From: Filifactor alocis ATCC 35896
GTDB lineage: Bacteria > Bacillota > Clostridia > Peptostreptococcales > Filifactoraceae
DNA: 64,000 nt
Assembly: GCF_000163895.2 (NCBI RefSeq)
Contig: NC_016630.1
Location: forward strand, 1,178,001-1,242,000
Reading direction: 5' to 3'
The translations under genes and the position numbers were made by a program. The notes beneath the pieces are model-generated. The model did not search any database. It was given only the letters and a program-made list of their open reading frames with translations, and was not told the origin of the DNA. This document shows positions 54,056-62,317 of the stretch, piece by piece (positions within the stretch are counted from its first letter, which is position 1; every line of letters starts with the position of its first letter).

Positions 54056-54504
54056 AGAAGTAACGTAATGATAAAAATGGGAAACTACTTCCTTGAAACA
54101 GTTTATTTTTGAATATGTGGAGTTGATGTCTAGACAATATTATAATCTGCCATTATAATAGCATTTTTCATGAGGTAAACAATCTTAACAAGTATGAGAC
54201 TCTATGATTGCTCCTTCTTTGCTGACATTAAATAAAGGAATCTGTGGAATGATTTGACAAGAATTATGAAGATTCTATGAAAACAGTTCGACGATATATT
54301 TGAATAGCCTTTGGTTGTATCATTCAAACAATGAAGTCAAGAATCATCCTATTATTCTAAATGAAAAAACAATAATCAAAGTAGTCAAATTATAAAATTC
54401 TAAAACATTATCTTATAGAAAGTAGCTTAAACTTTTACTGGCTGGTTTTGTCACATATGTCTTGACAATTAAGAAATAACTTTACAAATATTCTTAATAT
54501 TTTA
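54056..54504. other. 449-bp AT-rich gap, no intact gene
   Basis: No open frame of note in either strand. The stretch near 54283-54300 (GACGATATA then TTGAATA) is weakly reminiscent of the end of the dispersed repeat, but too short to call. It probably contains decayed accessory DNA. Confidence 0.35.
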
Positions 54505-54533
54505 TTGACAAGAAAAATTTAAAATGCTAATAT
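54505..54533 (+). promoter_or_regulatory. Promoter of the T-box/trpB transcript
   Basis: TTGACA (54505-54510), 17-bp spacer, TAATAT (54528-54533) with TG at 54525-54526 (extended -10). Confidence 0.7.
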
Positions 54534-54559
54534 TATGTGCATAAACCATTGAATAAGAA

Positions 54560-54823
54560 TAGTAGGTATATAACAATAACTCACAGAGAGCTATGGAGGA
54601 TGAGAACATAGCAGATATGTATATACCGAATGGACTTATGAGGGCGAACGAACAGGATTCAATCCTAAGTAGCAATCGACGGCAACCGCAGTCGTTATTA
54701 AGCGGAGCGTATGATAGTACGTGTGAAAGGTGGATGCTTTTAGGCATCAATTTGAGTGGTACCGCAGGATATTTCGTCTTGTCTCATGGAATGATTATTT
54801 TCTATGAGACAAGGCGTTTTTTT
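54560..54823 (+). promoter_or_regulatory. T-box riboswitch, predicted tryptophan-specific
   Basis: The T-box core GAGTGGTACCGCAGG is at 54754-54768 in the antiterminator. The competing terminator is CTTGTCTCAT (54778-54787) with ATGAGACAAG (54804-54813) followed by seven T (54817-54823). In the Stem I region a GAA-TGG-A context at 54628-54634 supplies a UGG specifier, matching tRNA-Trp. Uncharged tRNA-Trp would bind, stabilise the antiterminator and allow trpB transcription. The codon choice agrees with the gene that follows. Confidence 0.88.
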
Positions 54824-54845
54824 AATTATGAAAGGAGTTAACAAT

Positions 54846-56090
54846 ATGAAAACTTATCGCGATTTTGATAACTATCTAAAAAACTTTCCTGATGACAAGG
54901 GATATTTCGGTGAATATGGAGGAATGATTTTACCCCCTGAATTAGTTCCGGCTTTTGAAGAAATTACACAGGCGTATTTGGAAATCTGCCATAACGCACG
55001 TTTTATCAATGAATTAAGACGCATCCGTAAAGAGTTTCAAGGCAGACCTACCCCTGTTTATCATTGTGAGCGTTTATCTTCATTGCTTGGAAAATGCCAA
55101 ATCTATTTGAAAAGAGAAGATTTGAATCATACCGGAGCACATAAACTAAACCATTGTATGGGAGAAGGTTTGCTTGCTAAATTCTTAGGTAAGAAAAAAC
55201 TTATTGCAGAAACAGGTGCCGGACAACATGGTGTTGCACTTGCGACTGCTGCTGCCTATTTCGGCTTGGAATGTGATATCTACATGGGAGAAGTTGACAT
55301 CAAAAAACAGTATCCTAATGTGGTAAGAATGAAGATGCTCGGCGCAAATGTTATTCCTGCAACGCATGGACTGAAAACATTAAAAGAAGCGGTAGACGCT
55401 GCATTTGAAGGATATTTAAAAGAATATGACGATGCAATCTACTGTATCGGCTCTGCTGTCGGACCTCATCCATTTCCTATGATGGTTCGTGATTTTCAAT
55501 CAGTAATTGGAATTGAAGCAAAAGAACAATTCAAAGACATGACAGGTATATTACCTGATATTGTTTGTGCAGCAGTTGGAGGAGGCTCTAATTCAATCGG
55601 AATGTTTGAAGCATTTCTGTCTGAACCGGTTGATATTGTCGGTGTAGAACCGCTTGGAATCGGAAATGGAATTGGAGAACATGCAGCAAGTATGAAATTT
55701 GGTAAAAAAGGTATTCTTCACGGATTTGAAAGCATGCTCTTACAAGATGAAAACGGAGAACCGTTGCCTGTATACTCCATAGCAAGCGGACTTGACTATC
55801 CATCTGTCGGACCCGAACACGCATATTTGAGTGACTGTGGAAGAATAAAATATGAAACCGTGAGTGATGAAGAGGCAATACAAGCATTTTTCTTGCTTTC
55901 CCGTTATGAAGGAATCATTCCGGCGATAGAAAGTTCACATGCTTTGGCATACGCAATCAAACATGCTCAAAATCAAAATTCAGGTTCCATCCTTGTCAAT
56001 CTTTCCGGTCGAGGCGATAAAGACATTGACTTTGTATATGAAAAATATGGTACAGGAGAGCAATTTTTAGAAGAATTTACCAATCAATAA
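54846..56090 (+). CDS. trpB: Tryptophan synthase beta chain (orphan)
   Basis: TrpB condenses indole with L-serine using PLP. Visible are the PLP lysine in GAHKLNH, AETGAGQHG (about 119-127), CIGSAVGPHPFPMMVRDFQ and VGGGSNSIGMF for phosphate binding. ATG 54846 follows AAAGGAG; the open frame upstream of it lies inside the riboswitch terminator. Its 414 residues are normal. No trpA or other trp gene adjoins it, so it may serve indole salvage with external indole, induced by tryptophan starvation through the T-box. Confidence 0.92.
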   Translation: MKTYRDFDNYLKNFPDDKGYFGEYGGMILPPELVPAFEEITQAYLEICHNARFINELRRIRKEFQGRPTPVYHCERLSSLLGKCQIYLKREDLNHTGAHKLNHCMGEGLLAKFLGKKKLIAETGAGQHGVALATAAAYFGLECDIYMGEVDIKKQYPNVVRMKMLGANVIPATHGLKTLKEAVDAAFEGYLKEYDDAIYCIGSAVGPHPFPMMVRDFQSVIGIEAKEQFKDMTGILPDIVCAAVGGGSNSIGMFEAFLSEPVDIVGVEPLGIGNGIGEHAASMKFGKKGILHGFESMLLQDENGEPLPVYSIASGLDYPSVGPEHAYLSDCGRIKYETVSDEEAIQAFFLLSRYEGIIPAIESSHALAYAIKHAQNQNSGSILVNLSGRGDKDIDFVYEKYGTGEQFLEEFTNQ

Positions 56091-56146
56091 TGTATGTCTA
56101 ATATCATATAATGATACGTTTATAAACTGTATTTAAATTTTGAGTA

Positions 56147-56176
56147 AATAGTAGGGGTAAACGCCCCCCTACTATT
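56147..56176 (+). terminator. Stem-loop downstream of trpB, in the 56091-56606 gap
   Basis: AATAGTAGGGG (56147-56157) pairs with CCCCTACTATT (56166-56176), but no T-run follows, so termination is uncertain. The rest of the gap, to 56606, is AT-rich without a recognisable gene. Confidence 0.45.
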
Positions 56177-56636
56177 CTTGGTTATGTAGGAATATCCATT
56201 TTACCAATCTTTCATTATTTCTTCATCCAAACGAAATCCTTTTTATTTCATTTATGTAACTTTTTAATAAATGATCCAAATTGATATTATATTTTAAATA
56301 CATTTATTTCATTGTGACATTACACAACACATTTATTTATTCTATAGTTAAGGTATACTTATCTCTTCTTTACCAATAGAAAAAGAACGCCAATCTCGAT
56401 GTTCATTAGAAAACATAACAGTAGAAAAAACAATTAAAAAATAGTATACTATTATCAAGCTTTATAGAAAACAATCATAATTTGGATATCTGAACTCTTG
56501 TTTGATAAGGTAAATAAAATCAGTAAAGAAACATATAAAAATTCTAACGGATAACATTTCATGCCACAATTTTTCAAATTAGATTGCAAAATATGACAGA
56601 AAGGAGGTGAGTCTTATAGCAAATGATAATTATATT

Positions 56637-57026
56637 ATGGGACGTCTTTATTTTCCACTCATTATGATTGTTGTTTTATGTATTCTGACTTATTTTCATA
56701 GACATCATCTACTGAAATATTTGTATCTTACCAATATCGTTTGTTACATTATTGCTATTCTTACCTATTTTATTATAATCAGTCAACCTATAGGAGAAAA
56801 TCATTTAGGAAAATGGTATAATGTAGTCGCATTCACATGGCTCATATCATTTTTTGGAGGTTTTTTTCTTTCTCTTACAGCAATACCTTGTTTTTTTATC
56901 GAACAAGCAACACGACATACATGGGCACTAGTGATATGTGGCATAGGAGTAATAGTATCTTTTGTGAGTAGTGGGCTATTGATTATTTGGATAATATTGG
57001 GAATCTTATCATTGAATAGCGGATAA
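56637..57026 (+). CDS. Small polytopic membrane protein of unknown function
   Basis: About 129 residues with four membrane segments (near 3-20, 29-50, 65-90 and 100-125). The start is unclear. A perfect AAAGGAGG at 56600-56607 is 8 bp before an in-frame ATA (56616) but 29 bp before the first ATG (56637). A GTG overlaps the ribosome-binding site itself. The ATG is used here as the conservative choice. No family recognised; an immunity or stress membrane protein is possible from the context. Confidence 0.5.
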   Translation: MGRLYFPLIMIVVLCILTYFHRHHLLKYLYLTNIVCYIIAILTYFIIISQPIGENHLGKWYNVVAFTWLISFFGGFFLSLTAIPCFFIEQATRHTWALVICGIGVIVSFVSSGLLIIWIILGILSLNSG

Positions 57027-57226
57027 AAAGATTCCGCACTTCAAATTTAATAGTTTCTTAGATAACAAAATTTCTTGAATTCTTTTTGAGAAAGAGTATA
57101 AGTTTTACTATTAACTGATATATCTTACAAAAAATCTATTCATTCTCAAAAACCAAACATTCTAACTGAATCTTTGATTTTTGAGAATTTCTATTATGAT
57201 AAAACAGAAGATATGATAAAGGAAGA

Positions 57227-58258
57227 ATGATGATGAAAGCAAAATTAAAAGTAATAAAAAATTGGGAATTTGAGGAAGTAAAACCTGTAGATAAATCTTT
57301 CAAGTACAGTCCTTTTGCCGGAAAAGAAATGATTGCAAGAGGAGAACATGAAATTGTACTGTGGACCTCAGTTTTGGATAACGAAAACATCGGAATCCTA
57401 TGGATTAAAGGAGATTCTTTGAAACAAATCTCCTCACCTGAATCTAAGGAAGAACGGGATATATGGAAAAATCCTGTTCTTTTGTCTTGTGACAAAGGAA
57501 TTCTGCTTTTGTGCCCAGCAACGAAGAAATTATGGTATCTCCAAGACTTTGATGCAGAATGGACTGAATTTGCTATGGATAATTGGTGCCCTTATGGTAC
57601 TCCAATGCCTATTACCACAACAGGATATCAAGGCACTTTTCCTATTGTCTGCAGACTTGGAAATAACCTGGATTCAACAAACAGTTTTACTATACTTACA
57701 GTAGATTTTGAAAACAAAAAAGCTCATTGGCCAAAAGACACTTCTTGTGTATACAGTAAACCGGGTATAAGAGAAAAACATATTGCCTCACTTGAACGAT
57801 CTGGAAATGACTTTGTTAAAGCGGATTTTAACTACCAAGCTCCTACGATTGGCTCCATATTAGAAGAAAATGGACAGTTCTATGCCTTTTTAGAAGGAAA
57901 TATCACAAATCCTGCAAGACTGAACTTAATGGGATACTATTGGTTCCTGGAAATTGAACCAAATGGACTTTTTAAGACTAAGATATGGGGAAAAGACAAT
58001 CTGAGTAGACTGGAAGGGAAACATGGAATGAGAGGAAAATTCTCAGGAGACAGACAGTGGATGATTTTGTCACCTATCTTTAAGAACAATGAATGGAAAG
58101 GAAAGCAAAAAATACTCAGAATATCCGACAACGAACTGATTGATATAGTCTTGCCACGCGGATATGCCTCATTTCGCGTGATTGATATATGGGGTTCCCA
58201 TGCCTTCCTAACAGATGAAAATCATAAATTGACTGTATGTGCAATAGAATTAGCATAA
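57227..58258 (+). CDS. Hypothetical beta-propeller-like protein
   Basis: A 340-residue protein rich in aromatic residues and short beta strands, with repeated blocks of the form 'IVLWTSV', 'GILLLCPATKKLWYL', 'FYAFLEGNI' and 'HAFLTDENHKLTVC', suggesting a propeller or similar all-beta fold. No signal peptide or membrane segment. Three consecutive ATG codons (57227, 57230, 57233) follow AAAGGA; the third has the best spacing. Function unknown. It heads a run of small genes resembling toxin-immunity genes. Confidence 0.55.
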   Translation: MMMKAKLKVIKNWEFEEVKPVDKSFKYSPFAGKEMIARGEHEIVLWTSVLDNENIGILWIKGDSLKQISSPESKEERDIWKNPVLLSCDKGILLLCPATKKLWYLQDFDAEWTEFAMDNWCPYGTPMPITTTGYQGTFPIVCRLGNNLDSTNSFTILTVDFENKKAHWPKDTSCVYSKPGIREKHIASLERSGNDFVKADFNYQAPTIGSILEENGQFYAFLEGNITNPARLNLMGYYWFLEIEPNGLFKTKIWGKDNLSRLEGKHGMRGKFSGDRQWMILSPIFKNNEWKGKQKILRISDNELIDIVLPRGYASFRVIDIWGSHAFLTDENHKLTVCAIELA

Positions 58259-58298
58259 AAACAATATTCTGTACTTAATAGAAAAAAAGGAGGAAAAA

Positions 58299-58853
58299 AT
58301 GGCAAGATATGAACTTGGAGCAATCTATAAGATACCTGCACAGATACCTTACTACGCTCGTCTCTTAGCACATGATGTATATGGTATCTTTGAACGAACA
58401 GATGGAGAAATTTCTCATGAAACATTCGAAAAAACACCGTATCGTCTCTATATTTCTACAGGTTCCTTTGCAGTAAAAAGAGGATTCTGGGAAAAAATGT
58501 TACCGTCACCTGATAAAACAGATTCACAGCGTTGGAGTAGGCCTCCCTACTTAATCTACTTCACTCCTTGGGACATCAAAGCTTCTCTTGACAGACGCAA
58601 CGCTTCTGACCAAAACGGATATTCCACATTAATCAGTACTGAGGAATATATCCGGTGTCTGAAACAAGGATTTCTTTCAAATATCCTTCCAATGCACGAG
58701 AACATTCCCGCTTTTTTGGACAAAGTGTATGATAATTGGCCGGAAAGTTATATTTATTCGGATATTGAATGCGCCTGTGGAACTCCCGAACATCAAAGAA
58801 AGCAAATAGATGCATTGAGAAAATTGGGATATGATGTCACGAAATACGAATAA
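58299..58853 (+). CDS. Imm26-like putative immunity protein
   Basis: The N-terminus YELGAIYKIPAQIPYYARLLAHDVYGIF fits the Imm26-type pattern (small basic strand, IP, aromatic, RLL). At 184 residues with a C-terminal Cys pair (ECACGTPEHQ) it is longer than a bare domain. Imm26 proteins neutralise effectors of contact-dependent or polymorphic toxin systems. AAAGGAGG precedes the ATG. No toxin gene is seen nearby. Confidence 0.5.
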   Translation: MARYELGAIYKIPAQIPYYARLLAHDVYGIFERTDGEISHETFEKTPYRLYISTGSFAVKRGFWEKMLPSPDKTDSQRWSRPPYLIYFTPWDIKASLDRRNASDQNGYSTLISTEEYIRCLKQGFLSNILPMHENIPAFLDKVYDNWPESYIYSDIECACGTPEHQRKQIDALRKLGYDVTKYE

Positions 58854-58881
58854 CACTGTTGTTTAAGATGAAAGGTGAGTT

Positions 58882-59412
58882 ATGAAAAAAGAAGAATTGC
58901 TTGCTCTATGGAAGGGAAAAAATTGGAAAAACAGTATCGGTGGCATCTATTTTGTAAGCCATAAGTTTGAATCGGAATTACATTTTAACTTCACCGGATA
59001 TACCGAAGAAGATATCTCTTCCATTCCATATTGCTTTATGGAGAAACTTGCTAATGAAATAAATGTATTAGACCAAAAGGCACATCAACTTATCAAAGAC
59101 AAATGCAGTCATGCAAGTACTGAAACATTAGATTTGACGGATGTTCAGTTAGATAATAACAATTGTAATACTGCTGTTGCATCAAGATATCAAGTAGGAA
59201 ATGCACCGGACGGTCAATTCTCTTTTTATGCAAAAGACAATGATGTCTCAGAGTTAAAACTCACAAATGTGATATTTGACATCAGCGGTTGCTATAACGC
59301 CTTTGCCTTAGGTTATTATGTGGGCGAATCTCCTGCCGGAGAGTTATATTTTTTAGTAAAATTTGATGATGATTTCCAACCCGATTCAGAACTTATTTAT
59401 GAAATATATTAA
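58882..59412 (+). CDS. Hypothetical accessory protein
   Basis: A 176-residue acidic soluble protein with two similar halves near the end: 'NTAVASRYQVGNAPDGQFSF' and 'NAFALGYYVGESPAGELYF' (about 94-113 and 133-151) are an internal duplication. Function not recognised. It lies 28 bp after the Imm26-like gene and 11 bp before the next small gene on the same strand, so the three may be co-transcribed. Confidence 0.55.
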   Translation: MKKEELLALWKGKNWKNSIGGIYFVSHKFESELHFNFTGYTEEDISSIPYCFMEKLANEINVLDQKAHQLIKDKCSHASTETLDLTDVQLDNNNCNTAVASRYQVGNAPDGQFSFYAKDNDVSELKLTNVIFDISGCYNAFALGYYVGESPAGELYFLVKFDDDFQPDSELIYEIY

Positions 59413-59423
59413 GGAGTGATAAA

Positions 59424-59633
59424 TTGAATGCTTACACAATGAAAGAAAAAACTTTGGTTACTCTTAAAAATGAACTATCTTTGGAATACCCGTTTTCTGA
59501 TGATATGCCTATGATTTATTTAGGCGAGATAGCCAATATGCCGGAACACGGAATTTTTATAGGTCAATCAGGAAAATGTTATTTCGGATACCATATCAGT
59601 AGTTTTAGAGAATTAAACGAAGATGAGGTATAA
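59424..59633 (+). CDS. Small hypothetical protein (TTG start)
   Basis: Sixty-nine residues. The start is TTG 59424, 7 bp after AGGAG (with TGATAAA between); an ATG five codons in has no good site. It contains IYLGEIANMPEHGIFIG and GYHISSFRELNEDEV, typical of small acidic immunity-like proteins. No family is certain. It is 11 bp after the preceding gene. Confidence 0.5.
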   Translation: MNAYTMKEKTLVTLKNELSLEYPFSDDMPMIYLGEIANMPEHGIFIGQSGKCYFGYHISSFRELNEDEV

Positions 59634-59654
59634 ATTGCACTTTTCAACTAAAAA

Positions 59655-59770
59655 GAATAATTCCTTTCTATCTCATCCCACTTGAAATGAAAGAAAGTGC
59701 TACACTGATTGAAGTGAAATGAACATCATGGATAGCAATCCGGAATGACGATATAAGGTAATTCGAATAA
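59655..59770. repeat. Dispersed repeat, copy C
   Basis: The right end (59749-59768) matches copy A 44239-44258 at 17 of 20 bases. The minus-strand conceptual translation LISSFRIAIH ... SFISSGMR parallels copy B's FISSFAIVIH ... FFISNRAR. It lies between two accessory genes. Confidence 0.5.
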
Positions 59771-59866
59771 ATAACGGTCAATCGTATTAAAACATTATAA
59801 TATATAGCAGTGTCATGATAACTCCAAAAAATCATAGACAAAAGAATAATAAGGGGATGTAGGAAA

Positions 59867-60451
59867 ATGAAACTGATTGATAACATCAAGAAAATTGAAA
59901 CATATATATGCGAAAATTTTGAAGAATTGGATTTGGATGATCCGATGGAAGAAGAATATTTTCAGGAGTATGAAACAATAGTCGGGGCTTCAGAGGATGA
60001 TTTGTGCAAATTCGAGACAGAATTTGCAATTCGTTTGCCGGAAGATTTTAAGACGGTTTATCAATACAAAGACGGAAGTAGATTTATGTGTATTCTTCCA
60101 TCCATAATAAGAACTTCTGATATGTGTTTTTGTTTGATGAGCTTAGAGGAAATCAAAAAATGTAAGACCTATTTTCAAAACAAAAATGCTTTGTTATCGG
60201 ATTTTCCGGAGTGTTTTTCACCTCAAGATATCGATAACATGCGAGATAACAGAATAAAACCATACCTGTTCAACAAGAGATGGATTCCGTTTGCACAATA
60301 CTGCGACAGTTGTTATCTGATGCTTGATTTTGATCCGAATACTGCCGGACAGGAAGGACAAATCATCTGCTACATCCATGATCCCGATGAAATCGTATAT
60401 GTTTCAAAGAATATTACGGAGCTGATTGAAAAGATTGATAAAGAACTCTAA
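59867..60451 (+). CDS. SMI1/KNR4 (SUKH) family protein
   Basis: The family pattern is clear: GASEDDLCKFETEFAIRLPED (about 40-60) and, near the end, WIPFAQY followed by LMLDFDPNTAGQEGQII (about 151-167), then a C-terminal amphipathic helix. SUKH proteins are common immunity proteins of polymorphic toxin systems. An AGGGGATG-type site precedes the ATG. It is the last of the immunity-like run; no toxin or secretion gene is in the window. Confidence 0.8.
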   Translation: MKLIDNIKKIETYICENFEELDLDDPMEEEYFQEYETIVGASEDDLCKFETEFAIRLPEDFKTVYQYKDGSRFMCILPSIIRTSDMCFCLMSLEEIKKCKTYFQNKNALLSDFPECFSPQDIDNMRDNRIKPYLFNKRWIPFAQYCDSCYLMLDFDPNTAGQEGQIICYIHDPDEIVYVSKNITELIEKIDKEL

Positions 60452-60691
60452 TTGGTAAACACCATCCAAACACAGCATGTGATACAAATGCTTCATCGAT
60501 AAATCAAAGTGCTTCAAGACTGCTATCATTACACTGCTTTCAATGTGATTCCAACAAGTTTGAAATGAAGTAAATTTGTAAAACGACATCATCTTCTTTC
60601 AACATATACACCATAAAAAACATCCTCTTATAAAGGCTATTATTCAAAAAAAGAACGTAACAAGTTTACATAACAAGAAATAAATAAATAT

Positions 60692-60779
60692 CCACCGGCA
60701 TAGCCGGTGGTTTTTCATTTTCGGGCATAGCCCTATCTTAACTGGCAGCACACACGTGTGCTTTTTATTGGCCTGCCAG
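60692..60779 (-). mobile_element. Hairpin-rich right end of the IS200/IS605 element
   Basis: CCACCGGC-ATA-GCCGGTGG (60692-60710) with a T-run, GGGCATAGCCC (60723-60733), and CTGGCAG (60742-60748) with CTGCCAG (60773-60779) enclosing GCACAC/GTGTGC (60748-60761). Subterminal hairpins of this kind mark IS200/IS605 ends and double as terminators. The 60452-60691 gap before them shows no gene. Confidence 0.65.
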
Positions 60780-60790
60780 CCATGCATTTT

Positions 60791-61251
60791 TTATTTGCTA
60801 CCCGTAAACGGGTCTCTCGGATCAAATATACTTAATTGATCACTTTCTCTATCTACTTTCAATTGATTTGATATATATTCCTGTATTGCTTTTGTATTTT
60901 TACCTACGGTATCTACGTAATATCCTTTACACCAAAACTCTCTGTTTCTATATGCAAACTTCATGTTTCCATATTTTTGAAATATCATTAGACTGCTTTT
61001 TCCTTTCAGATATCCCATGAAACTCGATACACTTATTTTTGGTGGTATACTAAGTAATAGATGTATATGATCGGGACAAACTTCTCCTTCTATTATTTCA
61101 ACTCCTTTCCACTGACATAATGTTCTTATTATATCTCTTATCGCTTCCTTTTTTCTCCATAAAAGACTTTTCTTCTATATTTTGGTGCAAATACTACATG
61201 GTACTTACAATTCCACCCTTGTGTCAAGTATTGGATACATATTTTTTTCAA
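60791..61251 (-). pseudogene. tnpA: IS200/IS605 family transposase TnpA, frameshifted
   Basis: A Y1 HUH single-strand transposase. The N-terminal part (CKYHVVFAPKYRRKVFYGE) starts from a TTG near 61251. It breaks at a six-A run on the minus strand (T-run 61149-61154) and continues one frame over as AIRDIIRTLCQWKGVEIIEG, the metal motif PDHIHLLLSIPP and MGYLKGKSSLMIF. The catalytic Tyr lies in WCKGYYVDTVGKN. Restoring one A would give a full-length protein of about 150 residues. No TnpB is next to it. It has inserted next to the ORF6N gene. Confidence 0.82.
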
Positions 61252-61273
61252 ATTTCCAATCCATTTTCCACTT

Positions 61274-62317
61274 CTATTTTAACTGCAACACCGGATTTTT
61301 CAAGAGATTATTGATGAGGTCGGTATAAATCATCTGATCGACCACTTCCGTTATGCTTGTGATTCTTTGCCCTGCATCTTTGGAAGACGCTCCACAATGA
61401 TAGATTCGTTGATGTTCGGTATTCCAGTCGATAATGATGTATCTGTCATGAAACTCTCCACTGGATTTTTGGAATGTTATCTTTCTAAATGGGTATTCTT
61501 GGCAGAAATCCTGATATTCAAGGGTATGAAGTCCTTTGCCGATGTTATCGCTGAATATAATGACTTCTACCGATGAAGGAACATCTTTTAGCAAGACCAA
61601 AGTTTTCACTCCGATATAGTTATCGACGATATAGATACTCTTTTTCGCTATGCTATAAATGTCTTTATAAGCAAGATTTGCTTCGATCGGCTGTCCGTTC
61701 AAGAGTAAAAATCCATATTTGAGCTGTGGATTGCTAAGGTCAAGAATCAGCTCCGACAGCTCCGATTTATGCACCACATTATTTAAGGTATCCACCACTT
61801 CTGCTACCTGATCTTCCACATCTCTTAAATCTCGTCTTAAATCCTGCATTTCCACGACATTACTTGTAATCTGCATCGAAAGCTGCAAAAACTCTCTTTT
61901 CCCAATCAACCCTTGATTTTCTACGATGTAGTCTTTCATTTGCTTGAAAGTGCGAATCAAGGCTTTACTCTGCTTGACTGCAAGCTCTCCTTTGAGAACT
62001 GTCATCAGCATATAGATTCCCTGCTCGGTAAAAGCATGAGGATTGTACTTAATATTACTACCTCTTCCTGCACTCTTGTTCAAGGTCGCATTTTGCGACC
62101 TTGAAAGTTCAGATACTTCCTCATCCGTTAATTGAAACATAAAGTCTTCATCAAATTTCTCAATATTTCTTTTAACCTGCTCATTAAATCGCTTTGTTTC
62201 ATATCCATAGATTTCGGCTAATTCAAAGTCAAGCATAACCTTTTGTCCCCTAATAATATAAATCTTTTTTACAAGGGATTCATGACTTACAAGCATAATT
62301 TCGTCTTTTTTATCCAT
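61274..62317 (-). CDS. ORF6N-domain protein with a PLD-like C-terminal motif
   Basis: The N-terminal ORF6N DNA-binding domain spans about 10-110 (KKIYIIRGQKVMLDFELAEIYGYET, MFQLTDEEVSELSRSQNA, NPHAFTEQGIYMLMTVLK). A coiled coil covers about 150-195. The C-terminal region (200-347) contains FHDRYIIID, resembling one phospholipase-D-type HxKxxxxD motif with Arg for Lys. Such proteins occur in phages and integrative elements as regulators or anti-repressors. Start ATG 62317 overlaps the recombinase stop, so translation is coupled. The IS200 element abuts its 3' end. Confidence 0.82.
   Translation of the reverse strand: MDKKDEIMLVSHESLVKKIYIIRGQKVMLDFELAEIYGYETKRFNEQVKRNIEKFDEDFMFQLTDEEVSELSRSQNATLNKSAGRGSNIKYNPHAFTEQGIYMLMTVLKGELAVKQSKALIRTFKQMKDYIVENQGLIGKREFLQLSMQITSNVVEMQDLRRDLRDVEDQVAEVVDTLNNVVHKSELSELILDLSNPQLKYGFLLLNGQPIEANLAYKDIYSIAKKSIYIVDNYIGVKTLVLLKDVPSSVEVIIFSDNIGKGLHTLEYQDFCQEYPFRKITFQKSSGEFHDRYIIIDWNTEHQRIYHCGASSKDAGQRITSITEVVDQMIYTDLINNLLKNPVLQLK

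Noticed and set aside
54593..54841. 82-codon plus-strand open frame before trpB
   Set aside because: It lies inside the T-box leader, whose conserved elements explain the sequence.
60404..60592. Minus-strand open frame after the SMI1/KNR4 gene
   Set aside because: It overlaps the 3' end of a well-supported gene, has no ribosome-binding site, and matches no family I know.
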